A stretch of DNA of 64,000 nucleotides from Niabella pedocola (GCF_021044425.1 NZ_JAJNEC010000005.1:2294001-2358000); one strand, 5' to 3'; positions 51,866 through 61,742 are shown, counted from the stretch's first letter. A program made the numbers and translations. Notes: generated by a model from the sequence alone, not told the origin.

Positions 51866-52176
51866 GTTGTGCCGGGTTCTTTATTTGCAAGGTCACCCAG
51901 CCACCCCTGATTTTCTTTCAAGGTCTATTTCTGCTTTAGGATCTTATCAATGATATATAGATACCGAAACAATCCCGGTTTATCAGGACGGCATGACTAT
52001 GGGCGACTTTGGTCAGCACCAATCGAATCAAACCCTTTGCGGGTTATCTTGAAATATATTACGGGCTGTAAACAGGAATTGCAATTTCCCCTGAAAATGG
52101 TAAAGAAGGGTAATGATATCGTAGGTATCTGTATGGCACCAAGGTTTCCCCTGCATCACCATTGAACCCCTGCCGG
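51866..52176. other. Gap between a terminator and the hydroxylase gene, no gene recognised
   Basis: About 310 bp. On the minus strand a 42-codon reading frame starting near 52159 (MQGKPWCHTDTYDIITLLYH) is open but has no known relatives I can name, and it could be a remnant or chance. The plus-strand frame 51950-52165 is its overlap and also lacks features. Confidence 0.4.
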
Positions 52177-52845
52177 CTATTTCTTTTTGTCGAACATCAG
52201 TTCTTTAACCTTCTCTTTATCTTCTTTCTCTCTCTTCAGGTCGAACATAGTGCCAAACACATGGTCCCAGATGGTGCTGCTTACGCCAAAGCCCTTATGC
52301 TCATCCTTGTAGTGGTGCAAGTGATGATTCCGCCATAATCCTTTCATCCACTTGAAGGGCGGATTCCAGGCGTGAATGGCATAATGCATGGTACCATACA
52401 TCAGGTAGCCGAGCATAAAGCCAGGGAAAAACATCAGGGCCAGTTTTCCCAGGATCAGGTAAAAGACACCCAGTAACACAGAAGCAATAATGATGCTGGG
52501 AACGGGAGGCATAAACAGGCGCTGCCGGTCTCTTGGGTAATGATGGTGGTTGCCATGCATTACATACGCAATTTTTTGTGCAGCAGGATTATCGCTCACC
52601 CAGTGAAAGATAAAACGGTGGGCAATATATTCAAAAAAGCTCCAGAAAAAGATACCGATAAAAAAGATCAGCAGCACATAGGCTACAGAATAGTTGTAGG
52701 CAACATGACTGTAATACAACATGTACACAATAACCGGAATATACATGCCCCAGATGACCAGCGGGTGTGTCTTCGTCAGCATCTCCAGATAATCGCTCTT
52801 AAAAAGTCTTGCCTGCCCCTTGTTGTGTATTTTATCAAACTGCAT
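52177..52845 (-). CDS. Fatty acid hydroxylase / sterol desaturase family membrane protein
   Basis: 222 residues. Three or four membrane segments (MYIPVIVYMLYYSHVAYNYSVAYVLLIFFIGIFFWSFFEYIAHRF) and the His-rich di-iron ligand boxes are visible: HRFIFHW, HGNHHHYPRD, HYAIHAW and HHLHHYKDEH. The set resembles fatty acid 2-hydroxylases, so lipid tail hydroxylation is the best guess. The charged C-terminus (KREKEDKEKVKELMFDKKK) is cytosolic. Confidence 0.9.
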   Translation of the reverse strand: MQFDKIHNKGQARLFKSDYLEMLTKTHPLVIWGMYIPVIVYMLYYSHVAYNYSVAYVLLIFFIGIFFWSFFEYIAHRFIFHWVSDNPAAQKIAYVMHGNHHHYPRDRQRLFMPPVPSIIIASVLLGVFYLILGKLALMFFPGFMLGYLMYGTMHYAIHAWNPPFKWMKGLWRNHHLHHYKDEHKGFGVSSTIWDHVFGTMFDLKREKEDKEKVKELMFDKKK

Positions 52846-53028
52846 AGTGCAAAATTAAATCAAAAAAAACAGATACCTCTCTTAATACAACCAATTGGCA
52901 AATAACCCCTATGGTTTGTTGAATTAATTGATTAAAATGTTGCTTTCGATCAATGCGTATATACCAACACATGGATCAACGAATGGTTTTAGAGGTAAGA
53001 AAATAAATCGTACAAACAAATGTTTGTG

Positions 53029-54273
53029 TTATTTATAAATCAATTTCCACTGGCTTAGATCCGGGATCACTGTTCTTTTTTTGTTTCGTTCATAGTTATA
53101 AATGGTTTGTCCCACTTCTTTAAAAAACGGGTACCCGGTTTCTTCATATTCATATTTATTGTCATTCAGAATGCCGTCCTTATTTACATAGATGGTAGCG
53201 CTGAGCATAAACTCAACGTTGTTTTTAAAATCAACCACATAACAATAATCGGTCAAAAAACCATAACTCCAGCCGGCTTTATTAAATACCCGGATATGAT
53301 CCGGAAGGGGGTCTTTGCCTGCCCTGAAAAAGAAAAATTTGGTATAGCTGTTAAAAAATTCCGCCGTATCATAAGCGGGGAAACGGCTCTCATAGGGCAG
53401 CTCCGACATATAAGTGTACAACATGCGATAGTTGTCTGCTGTTAAATGAAACCGTTGTTCGGCTGGTACAGATTTGGGGAACAAGACACTGCGCAATAAG
53501 CGATGTCCGTCTTCCAGCGGAAGATTATTGTGTTCTGTAAAGTCCATGGGCTCGTTGATGAGGCTGTCGTTTTTATCCCAATGTCCGTTGCCCACCAGTA
53601 TTTTGGTAGCGGGAAAGCGGAATTGAAGGTCGCTGTAAGCCGCCGGTTGTGTAAACAGGGTTTTTCCATCCTTTACAAACCGGATGGGATTGGTGTGCCG
53701 GTTTTCTTCGGAAGTCATGGGCACAAAACGGCGGGTGATGCGGATATCCTTATATCCCTTTTCCCAAAGAGTTGCATTCAATGTTTTTTGACCCACAAAT
53801 TCATACAGCCGGTTATAGGCGTCATTATCACTTACAAGAAAGATCTTCTTAATATAATGTTCAATGGAAGGAAAACCGTTTTCAGCAGTTGCATCTTTTG
53901 TTACAGCGGTTTGTCCGCTGAAGGCGCTGTCTGTAAGCATGGATGTTTGAGCGGTAACCGTTTTTCCCATGCGGTTCAGCTTTTCCAGCGCAGCAAAGGC
54001 TACCGGCATTTTTACGGTAGAGGCAGGATTAAAATAACGGTTACGGTCTACATTCAGGTAGTGATTGATAAAGCTTGGCTGCTGCTGCGCATCCCGCTTT
54101 ATTTCCGTGTAAATCAACTGGTACTGATATATTTCGGGTTGCTCAAGAATAGACTGTAATAAAGGAGATGCATGCTGCTGCAGCAGCTTCATAAGCCAGG
54201 GATCATTTTTTACCTGTGCATCAGTTTTGGACATCAGGGTGCATATGAAAATGGTGAGAAGAACGGGTTTCAT
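53029..54273 (-). CDS. Class A beta-lactamase-like serine hydrolase
   Basis: 414 residues from ATG 54273, which gives a signal peptide (KPVLLTIFICTLMSKTDAQ); longer in-frame starts are at 54291 and 54300. The beta-lactamase-2 fold is seen in the active-site SxxK (NPASTVKMPVAFAALEKL, Ser about residue 85), the SDN motif (FLVSDNDAYNRLYEF) and a KAG triad (VFNKAGWSYG) in place of KTG. Sequence between motifs differs from clinical beta-lactamases, and the protein is longer. A periplasmic role in peptidoglycan or peptide metabolism is more likely than resistance. The esterase-like gene is upstream on the same strand. Confidence 0.82.
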   Translation of the reverse strand: MKPVLLTIFICTLMSKTDAQVKNDPWLMKLLQQHASPLLQSILEQPEIYQYQLIYTEIKRDAQQQPSFINHYLNVDRNRYFNPASTVKMPVAFAALEKLNRMGKTVTAQTSMLTDSAFSGQTAVTKDATAENGFPSIEHYIKKIFLVSDNDAYNRLYEFVGQKTLNATLWEKGYKDIRITRRFVPMTSEENRHTNPIRFVKDGKTLFTQPAAYSDLQFRFPATKILVGNGHWDKNDSLINEPMDFTEHNNLPLEDGHRLLRSVLFPKSVPAEQRFHLTADNYRMLYTYMSELPYESRFPAYDTAEFFNSYTKFFFFRAGKDPLPDHIRVFNKAGWSYGFLTDYCYVVDFKNNVEFMLSATIYVNKDGILNDNKYEYEETGYPFFKEVGQTIYNYERNKKRTVIPDLSQWKLIYK

Positions 54274-54333
54274 TTTGTTAAGATAGGTCATTTGGATCAA
54301 ATACCGCCATTGCCCAAAGGCCGGGCTGAAAGG

Positions 54334-55569
54334 CTATTTGCAGGGGGTATTCAGAAATTTCAGGGTTGTTTTGTTGTAATCGCTATACATATGATGATCA
54401 GAAACCGCCAGGCTTATTTGTTGAAAAACGAACATTCGCTGGTCAATACTCAAATTGTTCAGTTGCGGGAATGCGGCTGGGTTCGCCTGGTAATCTGAAA
54501 GCAGGGCATCGGATGTAGAAAGAAAATAATTTTTAGTGTTGAGGTACCCTTTTTGTTTTAATTCGTTAAAGACGGCCGCAGATGCAGGAAGGCTCAGCTG
54601 GCCGCTCCGTGCAAACCGTTCGGAGTACAGGGGCGAACGCTCTTTTACCAGGTATCGGCTGCAAAGGCCGCGGCCGGCAATGGTTTGCGCGTTGCTCAAC
54701 GCGGCAGCATTGCCCGCAGGTCCCACATTGGGGTTCTGGTCAAAGCGGGCCATGCAAAACTGAAGCGGGGTGCCGGTTATTTGTGCGATCTGGTCGCCGG
54801 AGGGAGCACAATAGCTAACGCCGGCCTGGAACCTGTAAATCGTAGAAAGGGCTGTTGCAAAATTGCCGCCGTTGCTCATACCCACCGCATATTGGGGCAG
54901 CCCGGAGGGCAGCAGTTGCCGCTGGCAAAAAGTTTGAGTGAGCACACGGATATTGGCGTAGTCTACATTTGTGACGGTGTCCCAGGGAAGAACGTTCCAC
55001 CGGATGGAACCGTCCCCGTTCAGGTCTGTTTCCGTAGTGGCCTCTTCTGCTTCGGTAATGATTACGGCAAAATGGTCATGCACCAGGTCTTTGATCAGCT
55101 CCTGCCATTCGAAGCCGGCGACCAACGCCTTCGCACTGCCGCTGGTTCCGTGCAGCAGATAAACGATCCCTTTGGGCTGGGCGGGAAAATAATAGTACAC
55201 CGGTTTCATCCGGTCCCGGCCCCGTAGTTGCTCCCATTGCAGTGTAAAAGCTGCCGCGGGTTCAGTGGTTCCGGTAAAATGAACGTCTTTCCCCGGCATG
55301 ATAAACCAGGTATGCCATTCATCCGGTGCAGCCAGCAACGCAGGGTAATCACTACTCCAGCCCGCAAAGACCTGATCCTGTGTTAAAGCCTGGCTGAATA
55401 CATGTACCGTATCGCCGGTTTTGTACCGGCCGCTTCCGTAACCATTGGTGATGGTAACCGTAAAGCTATCCGTTTTTGCCGGCGCCCCGGCCGGAGCCGA
55501 TTGTTTGCTGCAGGAAAAACATGCAGCAGACAGGTAAAGCACTCCCAAAATAGTAAGTAGCATCTTCAT
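54334..55569 (-). CDS. Alpha/beta-hydrolase lipoprotein
   Basis: 411 residues. The signal ends in a lipobox (YLSAACFSCSK). An N-terminal domain of about 90 residues has the InlB_B-repeat form (VTITNGYGSGRYKTGDTVHV ... FAGWSSDYP), and an alpha/beta-hydrolase domain follows. The oxyanion loop is YLLHGTSGSAKALV, the nucleophile elbow YAVGMSNGGNFATAL (Ser in GMSNGG), and the likely catalytic His is in AVSDHHMYSDY. This resembles PHB-depolymerase or feruloyl-esterase type lipases. The downstream serine hydrolase gene is 60 bases away. Confidence 0.8.
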   Translation of the reverse strand: MKMLLTILGVLYLSAACFSCSKQSAPAGAPAKTDSFTVTITNGYGSGRYKTGDTVHVFSQALTQDQVFAGWSSDYPALLAAPDEWHTWFIMPGKDVHFTGTTEPAAAFTLQWEQLRGRDRMKPVYYYFPAQPKGIVYLLHGTSGSAKALVAGFEWQELIKDLVHDHFAVIITEAEEATTETDLNGDGSIRWNVLPWDTVTNVDYANIRVLTQTFCQRQLLPSGLPQYAVGMSNGGNFATALSTIYRFQAGVSYCAPSGDQIAQITGTPLQFCMARFDQNPNVGPAGNAAALSNAQTIAGRGLCSRYLVKERSPLYSERFARSGQLSLPASAAVFNELKQKGYLNTKNYFLSTSDALLSDYQANPAAFPQLNNLSIDQRMFVFQQISLAVSDHHMYSDYNKTTLKFLNTPCK

Positions 55570-55644
55570 ATCACCTGTTTGTTTGTTTTGACGGCAATCT
55601 GCGGCAGGTGTTTAACCAATACCGTCTGGTGCTATAAAATTGTT

Positions 55645-55678
55645 TTTGAAATTTCTCCCCGGCGATCCCGTAAATTTG
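55645..55678 (+). promoter_or_regulatory. Bacteroidota promoter of gcvT
   Basis: TTTG at 55645-55648 and TAAATTTG at 55671-55678 match the -33/-7 elements; the 22-base spacing is slightly long. The start codon is 20 bases past the -7 box. Confidence 0.5.
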
Positions 55679-55697
55679 CAGCCAAAATTTTGTATAT

Positions 55698-56783
55698 ATG
55701 AAGGAGACTCCTTTTACCAAAAAGCACCTGGAGCTTGGAGCCAAAATGGCTGAATTTGCAGGGTATAATATGCCGATCAGCTATTCCGGGATCAATGAAG
55801 AGCATCAAACGGTAAGAAAGAATGCCGGTGTATTTGATGTAAGCCATATGGGGGAGTTTATCCTGAAAGGTCCCAAAGCGCTGGACCTGATACAGCGGGT
55901 TACGACCAATGACGCTTCCAAACTCAGGAACAATCATGCACAATACAGCTGCTTTACCAATGAGCAGGGAGGTATTATAGATGATCTGATCATTTACTGT
56001 ATCGAAGAACACAATGTATATATGATTGTGGTAAACGCCGCCAATATCGACAAGGACTGGAAATGGCTGAGCGACCATAATACAGATGGCGTTGAAATGC
56101 ACAATATTTCCGATAAAACGGCCCTGCTGGCCATACAGGGACCAAACGCAACAGCCATATTGCAACCGCTGACAGATACCGATATCCTGAATTTAAAATA
56201 CTATACGTTTGAGAAAGGCCGGTTTGCCGGTGTGGATAATGTGCTGATCAGCGCTACCGGGTATACCGGTTCCGGCGGGGTGGAGATCTATTTTGAGGAC
56301 AAGGACGGTGCCGCAGATAAGATCTGGGATGCCATTTTTGCGGAAGGTGGTCCCAAGGGCCTGAAGCCGATCGGTTTGGCCGCCAGGGATACCCTGCGAC
56401 TGGAAATGGGGTATTGTTTATACGGCAATGATCTTAATGATACCACCACGCCACTGGAAGGAGGGCTGGGCTGGATCACCAAGTTTACCAAGGAATTTAC
56501 GGCAAGTGAACTGCTGAAAAAACAGAAGGAAGCCGGGGTTACACAGAAACTGGTGGGCTTTGAACTGGAAGACAAAGGTATTCCACGCAACGGATACGAG
56601 ATCTGCGATGAAAACGGAACCCGGATCGGTACGGTTACTTCAGGAACCCAATCCCCTTCCCTGGGAAAGGCCATCGGGCTGGGGTATGTGCAAACAGCTT
56701 TTGCAGCTTTTGAGACCCCCGTTTTTATTAAAGTGCGCGATAAATTATTAAAAGCCAGGGTGGTGAAACTGCCCTTTGCCTGA
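55698..56783 (+). CDS. gcvT: Aminomethyltransferase, glycine cleavage T protein
   Basis: 361 residues, the usual length. Family motifs are MKETPFTKKHLELGAKMAEFAGYNMPISY, GVFDVSHMGEF, IIDDLIIYC, the folate-binding ISATGYTGSGGVEIYF and the C-terminal barrel (GIPRNGYEI, IGTVTSGTQSPSLGKAIGLGYV). The T protein transfers a methylene group from the aminomethyl-lipoyl H protein to tetrahydrofolate, releasing ammonia. Other glycine cleavage genes are not in this window. The strong hairpin that follows separates it from comB. Confidence 0.95.
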   Translation: MKETPFTKKHLELGAKMAEFAGYNMPISYSGINEEHQTVRKNAGVFDVSHMGEFILKGPKALDLIQRVTTNDASKLRNNHAQYSCFTNEQGGIIDDLIIYCIEEHNVYMIVVNAANIDKDWKWLSDHNTDGVEMHNISDKTALLAIQGPNATAILQPLTDTDILNLKYYTFEKGRFAGVDNVLISATGYTGSGGVEIYFEDKDGAADKIWDAIFAEGGPKGLKPIGLAARDTLRLEMGYCLYGNDLNDTTTPLEGGLGWITKFTKEFTASELLKKQKEAGVTQKLVGFELEDKGIPRNGYEICDENGTRIGTVTSGTQSPSLGKAIGLGYVQTAFAAFETPVFIKVRDKLLKARVVKLPFA

Positions 56784-56840
56784 TTTTCAGGGGCAGTAAC
56801 ATTCGCAGCTGCTGGTTCTTTAAAATGACAACATTGTTGC

Positions 56841-56886
56841 CGGGGTGATTGTCAGCCGACGCCTGACGGGGCTGACAATCACCCCG
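56841..56886 (+). terminator. 17-bp-stem terminator between gcvT and comB
   Basis: The arms at 56841-56857 and 56870-56886 (CGGGGTGATTGTCAGCC and its complement) pair perfectly over a 12-base loop and are followed by GTATTGTTTTATTTT. ComB begins 20 bases later, so its promoter must be within or just after the hairpin, or it is read through. Confidence 0.8.
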
Positions 56887-56906
56887 TATTGTTTTATTTT
56901 TATCAA

Positions 56907-57635
56907 ATGAGTAATCAACCGACCCTTTATACATCGCTTTCGCCTGCGCTGATCCATCTTTACGACCTCAACAATACCGTTGTGGTGGTCATTGATGTAT
57001 TCAGGGCTACTTCCACTATTGCAGCTGCCCTGTACAACGGCGCTCAGTACATCATTCCCGTTGATTCGGTACCCAAGGCTATTGAAATCAGCAAATCGGT
57101 AAAAGGAATTGCTGCCGGTGAGCGCGACGGGAAACTGGCCGATGGCCTTAGTCATGGGAATTCGCCCATGGAATATAAACGCGACTTTATTGAAGACCAG
57201 GTGCTGGTGCTGACGACTACCAACGGAACACGTTTATTGCATATGGCCCTGGAGCAGGGGGCAGACGATATCGTTACAGGGTCTTTTCCCAATCTTTCAT
57301 CCGTATGCAATTATTTAATTGCCCAGGGTAAAAACGTGGTGCTGGCCTGTGCGGGGTGGAAAGATAAATTCAACCTGGAAGATACGTTGTTTGCCGGGGC
57401 GGTCATCAGCCAGGTAAAGGCGCATTTTTCCATTCATTGCGATAGCTCTTTTATGGCGGAATACATGTACCAGCACAACAAGCACGACCTTTTAGGTTTT
57501 GCAAAACAACTAACGCATTACCACCGCCTGGTAGACCGGTTTGGATATATTGATGACATTGCATTCTGTTTACAGGAAAATGTAGCTGATGTATTACCGC
57601 TTTACAGGGAAGGCCGGCTGATCCGGCAGGAATAA
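56907..57635 (+). CDS. comB: 2-phosphosulfolactate phosphatase family protein
   Basis: 242 residues from ATG 56907 (a frame to 56889 adds six doubtful residues). ComB hallmarks include VVVVIDVFRATSTIAAAL, GERDGKLADGLSHGNSPMEY, LVLTTTNGTRLL, VLACAGWKDKFNLEDTLFAGAVI and the C-terminal HYHRLVDRFGYIDDIAFCLQ. In methanogens ComB hydrolyses 2-phosphosulfolactate in coenzyme M synthesis. In Bacteroidota the true substrate is uncertain, possibly a route to sulfonolipid or coenzyme-M-like sulfonates. Confidence 0.9.
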   Translation: MSNQPTLYTSLSPALIHLYDLNNTVVVVIDVFRATSTIAAALYNGAQYIIPVDSVPKAIEISKSVKGIAAGERDGKLADGLSHGNSPMEYKRDFIEDQVLVLTTTNGTRLLHMALEQGADDIVTGSFPNLSSVCNYLIAQGKNVVLACAGWKDKFNLEDTLFAGAVISQVKAHFSIHCDSSFMAEYMYQHNKHDLLGFAKQLTHYHRLVDRFGYIDDIAFCLQENVADVLPLYREGRLIRQE

Positions 57636-57726
57636 CCTATAAAAATAGCATATTTTTTATAAACAACAGAATATAAATTTTCTCAAAATCTTGCGTAAAT
57701 ACTAGGAAAAGCGGATAAGATTCTTT

Positions 57727-57734
57727 TATTTTTG
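57727..57734 (+). promoter_or_regulatory. -7-type promoter element of the SWIM/SNF2 gene
   Basis: TATTTTTG fits TAnnTTTG, but no -33 TTTG is at the usual distance. If real, the leader is about 150 nt and holds nested inverted repeats (57791-57833), including GGATCCCGGG-type stems, and a Shine-Dalgarno (AGGAGG, 57850-57855) directly before a 5-codon ORF. Confidence 0.35.
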
Positions 57735-57893
57735 CCGATTGTCCTTTTTGTAGCCCAACCGGCAATAGATGGGTAGCTGAAACCGTAAAATACCGGAATA
57801 ACCGGCCGGGAACGGATCCCGGGAATCCCGGTAACTACAGGTACGCAGCAGGAGGATGATGAGTAATTATTAATTAAGTATAATAACAGCGGT

Positions 57894-60800
57894 TTGGCAT
57901 TACCACATTTATTAAAACACGTTTATACCTTCGGTACCGATGAGGTGATCCGCCGGGGTAAAAAAACATTTGCACTCGGATTTGTAGAACTGATCGAATA
58001 TGATAAACTCACCGGAAGCATTTATTTCAGGGTAAAAGACGATTCTTACAGCACGTTTTACAAAGTACATATTCAAAAGTTCAATGATCCGAAAAACCTG
58101 GCATTGAAATGCAACTGTCCGTATAACCTGGGCGATGTATGTAAGCATGAGGTAGCAGCATTATTCCAGTTGCAGGAGCTGATGGATAAGGGGCAGCTTG
58201 AAGATGAGGAAGTGTACTATGATCAGCGGCATACCGTGGTAAAGATCCGCAACCTGGATATACGCTCGATCCGGCACCTTTGTGCAACGGAAACCTTTAA
58301 TGAAGCAGAAAAGTTTCTGCAGAAAAAAAAGGCGAAAATCGTTTATGCACAGGATGAAACCGTAAGGGCTGTAGTAACACTTGACGGAAAAGAGTATAAA
58401 GTAGCCATCAAAAAGAACGAAGAGCGCAACTTTGACACCAGCTGCGATTATGACGATACCGATCACCCGCTTTGTTTGCCCAAAGTGATCGTTTTCCTGC
58501 AGCTGATCAAGCAGCATGGCGCCTTTTATTTTGATACCATCCGTAACCGCGATGTGGAAAAGAATAAGTTGCTGGAAGCCTACGGTTACTCGCTGAATGA
58601 TGATCTGAAAGGGAAATTTGAGTTTGTATTTAAGGATGGCAAGCCGTTTTTACGGGTGCTGGATCCGAAGATCAAACGCATCAATACCCTGAGCACTGCT
58701 GAAAAACCGGCGGCATCCGCCATTAAACAACAGGCTCAAACCATTGAAAAAGAAGAATCCGTAGCAGTAGCCGAACAACCGGCAAGAAAGCTGGGGATCG
58801 TCTTTGATTTTAATAAGGCAATATATCCCTATTTCCAGGTGCATGTGGTATCCGGAGAACTGAATGAAAGCGGATCCGGTTTTGCAGGAAAAGCTGCGAC
58901 TCTTGATATCAGTCATTTTATTGATACGGCCGATTTCAGTGAGGAGGATATCAGCCTGCTGAATACCGTCCGGAAACTGCAGGATGCGGAGATCAATAAA
59001 TATGTAAACCGGAATACACCCTTTAATAATCTTTGGGAGCAGGAAGAGCCTGCTATAGAAATGAACACCGAAACCCGGCAACTGGTAAATGAGTACATGT
59101 TGCCCCGGCTACGGAAACTGCTTGTGGATGCAGGTGAAGAAGGCCTGGCCTTTATCCTGGCCAAGGGCAAATCGTTTATTACCAACCATCTTGAACAGAT
59201 CGATATTTTTACAGAACCGGCGGTTACCGAGTTCTTTGTAGATAAAGAAGATGATGAGCGCTTTAGCTGCGACTGCCTGGTGCGGTTGCGGGGCATGGTG
59301 CATGGCGTGGAGCAAAATGAAAGTCCCTGCCCGCTGTTGTTCCTGTACAATCATCAGTTGTTCCTGTTCAGCAATGCAGAAAGCATCAGCCTCATCGAAA
59401 AATTCCTGCCTGCGGGAAAAATGATCATTGATCCCGATCAGTGGGCCGAAACCCTGCATGAGTTCATATTACCGCTGGCGCGGGAATATAAGGTAGACTT
59501 TGATGCTTCCATGCTGCATGTAATGAAGAATATTGTACCGGAAGCAAAACTGCTGTTGATTGAAAAAGGAGACCACCTTATTTTCAAACCGCAATTTTCC
59601 TATAAGGGTTACGAAACGGACCTGCTGGGAAAGGAAATTTTCCTCATCCCCGAAGGAGATAAGATCCTGTCGATACACCGGAATAAGGAAAAAGAAAATG
59701 CGTTTGTAGACCGGCTGAAGAACCTGCACTCGAACCTGGTGATGAACGAAGAAAACGGTACGCTTTCCCTGAAAGGTACGGAGATCCTCAAGGATAACTG
59801 GTTCTTCCTGTTTGTAGATGCCATGAAGGAAATGCAGGTGCCTGTGTTTGGTTACGATGCATTGCGGAACTTCCGCTTCAATACCGCCAAACCGCAAACC
59901 AAGATCTTTATTTCCAGTAATACGGATTGGTTTGATGCCAAGGTAGATATCGTTTTTGGCGATCAGCAGGTTTCCATTGCTGATGTAAAGCGCGCACTGG
60001 CAAATAAACAGATGTATGTGCAGCTGGGCGATGGCACCCTGGGGGTATTGCCCGAAGAGTGGCTGAAAAAATATGCCCTTTTGTTCCGGGTGGGTGAAGG
60101 CGCCAATAACAACCTCAAACTTTCCAAATACCACAAAAGTGTGGTGGATGAGTTGTTTGAACTGAAGAATGAAGAAGAGCTGGTATTTGAGCTGGAAGAA
60201 AAATACAACCGTTTAAGAGATTTTGATAAGATCCATGAAATTGAACCGCCGGCGCACCTGCGACCGATCCTGCGGCCTTACCAGGAAGCAGGGTTCCAGT
60301 GGATCAACTATTTGAAAAATGTAAACTGGGGTGGTATCCTTGCGGATGACATGGGTTTGGGTAAAACCGTTCAGGCCCTGTCTTACCTGGAGCATCATAA
60401 ATCCCAGAATCCTGACGCACGGATCCTTGTTATTTGTCCCACCACGCTGATCTATAACTGGGAAAATGAAATCAAGAAATTTACGCCGTCCTTAACCTAC
60501 CGGATTCATCATGGACCCTCGCGTACCCGCAATACCGAAGATATTTTAAAACAGGATGTAACCATTACCACCTATGGTACCCTGCGCAGCGATATCAAAT
60601 TGTTTGTGGGCGTGCCTTTTGATTATGCGGTACTGGATGAAAGCCAGGCCATCAAAAACCCTTCCAGCAAGGTTACCAAGGCGGCTTACCTGATCAATGC
60701 AAAGCACCGGCTTTGTATGAGTGGTACGCCGTTACAGAACAATACGTTTGATATTTATGCGCAGATGAACTTTTTGAACCCGGGCATGCTGGGCAGCATC

Positions 60801-61658
60801 GAGTTTTTCCGGCAGGAATTTGCAATTCCCATCGATAAGCTGGGAGAGGCCGACCGGAAAGAGCATTTGCGGAAAATCCTGTATCCGTTTATCCTGCGTC
60901 GCACGAAAGAGCAGGTGGCCAAGGATCTGCCGGAAAAGCAGGAAATGATTCTCTGGTGCGAAATGGAAAGCGAGCAGCGTTCTATTTATGACGCCTACCG
61001 GAATGATTACCGGGATAAGATCCTCGGTAATATTGAATCGCAGGGTATTGGCCGTTCACAGATGACGATCCTGCAGGGCTTGATGAAGCTGCGGCAGATC
61101 TGCGATTCGCCGGCCATATTGAATGAGGAAGAGGCCTTTGAGAACCATTCTATAAAAATTGAAGAACTGGTGCGGGAGATCACCGAAAACATGAGTGATC
61201 ATAAGGCGCTGATCTTTTCACAGTTTCTGGGAATGTTGGGCCTTATCCGGCAGAAACTGGAAGCCCTGGGTATCAAATACGAATATTTTGATGGAAGTAC
61301 TTCGGCCCCGGATCGCGAAAAAGCCATCCAGAGTTTTCAGAAAAATGAAGAAGTACGGGTATTCCTTATCTCTTTAAAAGCCGGGGGTGTGGGTTTGAAC
61401 CTTACAGCGGCAGATTATGTGTATATCGTAGATCCCTGGTGGAACCCAGCGGTGGAGCAGCAGGCCATCGACCGTACGCACCGTATCGGGCAAACCAAGA
61501 GTATTTTTGCCTACCGCATGATCTGTAAGGATACGATCGAAGATAAGATCCTCAAACTGCAGGAGAAAAAGAAGGCCCTGGCAAAAGACCTTATTTCGGA
61601 TGAAGCCGGGTTTGTAAAATCGCTGACAAAAGAAGATGTAGAATATCTGTTTAGTTAA
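57894..61658 (+). CDS. SWIM-zinc-finger SNF2-family helicase
   Basis: 1254 residues from TTG 57894 (MALPHLLKHVYTFGTDEVIRRGKK); no ATG is in frame between this and the TAA at 57864. A SWIM zinc finger lies at about 73-88 (CNCPYNLGDVCKHE). The middle 650 residues are of unknown fold. The SNF2 ATPase has Walker A GGILADDMGLGKT (about 813-825), Walker B VLDESQ in place of DEAQ/DEAH, MSGTPLQNN, and C-terminal motifs IFSQFLGMLGLIRQKLE, LISLKAGGVGLNLTAADYVY and DPWWNPAVEQQAIDRTHRIGQT. It is probably a DNA translocase that remodels or repairs protein-DNA complexes. Confidence 0.93.
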   Translation: MALPHLLKHVYTFGTDEVIRRGKKTFALGFVELIEYDKLTGSIYFRVKDDSYSTFYKVHIQKFNDPKNLALKCNCPYNLGDVCKHEVAALFQLQELMDKGQLEDEEVYYDQRHTVVKIRNLDIRSIRHLCATETFNEAEKFLQKKKAKIVYAQDETVRAVVTLDGKEYKVAIKKNEERNFDTSCDYDDTDHPLCLPKVIVFLQLIKQHGAFYFDTIRNRDVEKNKLLEAYGYSLNDDLKGKFEFVFKDGKPFLRVLDPKIKRINTLSTAEKPAASAIKQQAQTIEKEESVAVAEQPARKLGIVFDFNKAIYPYFQVHVVSGELNESGSGFAGKAATLDISHFIDTADFSEEDISLLNTVRKLQDAEINKYVNRNTPFNNLWEQEEPAIEMNTETRQLVNEYMLPRLRKLLVDAGEEGLAFILAKGKSFITNHLEQIDIFTEPAVTEFFVDKEDDERFSCDCLVRLRGMVHGVEQNESPCPLLFLYNHQLFLFSNAESISLIEKFLPAGKMIIDPDQWAETLHEFILPLAREYKVDFDASMLHVMKNIVPEAKLLLIEKGDHLIFKPQFSYKGYETDLLGKEIFLIPEGDKILSIHRNKEKENAFVDRLKNLHSNLVMNEENGTLSLKGTEILKDNWFFLFVDAMKEMQVPVFGYDALRNFRFNTAKPQTKIFISSNTDWFDAKVDIVFGDQQVSIADVKRALANKQMYVQLGDGTLGVLPEEWLKKYALLFRVGEGANNNLKLSKYHKSVVDELFELKNEEELVFELEEKYNRLRDFDKIHEIEPPAHLRPILRPYQEAGFQWINYLKNVNWGGILADDMGLGKTVQALSYLEHHKSQNPDARILVICPTTLIYNWENEIKKFTPSLTYRIHHGPSRTRNTEDILKQDVTITTYGTLRSDIKLFVGVPFDYAVLDESQAIKNPSSKVTKAAYLINAKHRLCMSGTPLQNNTFDIYAQMNFLNPGMLGSIEFFRQEFAIPIDKLGEADRKEHLRKILYPFILRRTKEQVAKDLPEKQEMILWCEMESEQRSIYDAYRNDYRDKILGNIESQGIGRSQMTILQGLMKLRQICDSPAILNEEEAFENHSIKIEELVREITENMSDHKALIFSQFLGMLGLIRQKLEALGIKYEYFDGSTSAPDREKAIQSFQKNEEVRVFLISLKAGGVGLNLTAADYVYIVDPWWNPAVEQQAIDRTHRIGQTKSIFAYRMICKDTIEDKILKLQEKKKALAKDLISDEAGFVKSLTKEDVEYLFS

Positions 61659-61667
61659 TAATGAACA

Positions 61668-61705
61668 GGGAGTGGCGGGCTGCAAATGTTTTACCCGCTA
61701 CTCCC
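61668..61705 (+). terminator. Hairpin after the SWIM/SNF2 gene
   Basis: GGGAGTGGCGGG pairs with CCCGCTACTCCC (one G-U) over a 14-base loop, ten bases past the stop. The T-tract that follows is weak, so read-through to the next gene is possible. Confidence 0.55.
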
Positions 61706-61742
61706 GGTTTCCCGTTCGCTATTCTTACAAATAATTTAAAAT

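Noticed and set aside
51950..52165. 71-codon plus-strand frame between SusC and the hydroxylase gene
   Set aside because: No signal, domain or start context; overlaps a minus-strand frame of equal quality.
52850..52857. TAATTTTG on the minus strand right before the hydroxylase start
   Set aside because: It fits the -7 consensus but is only five bases from the ATG, which would leave no leader; no -33 partner is present.
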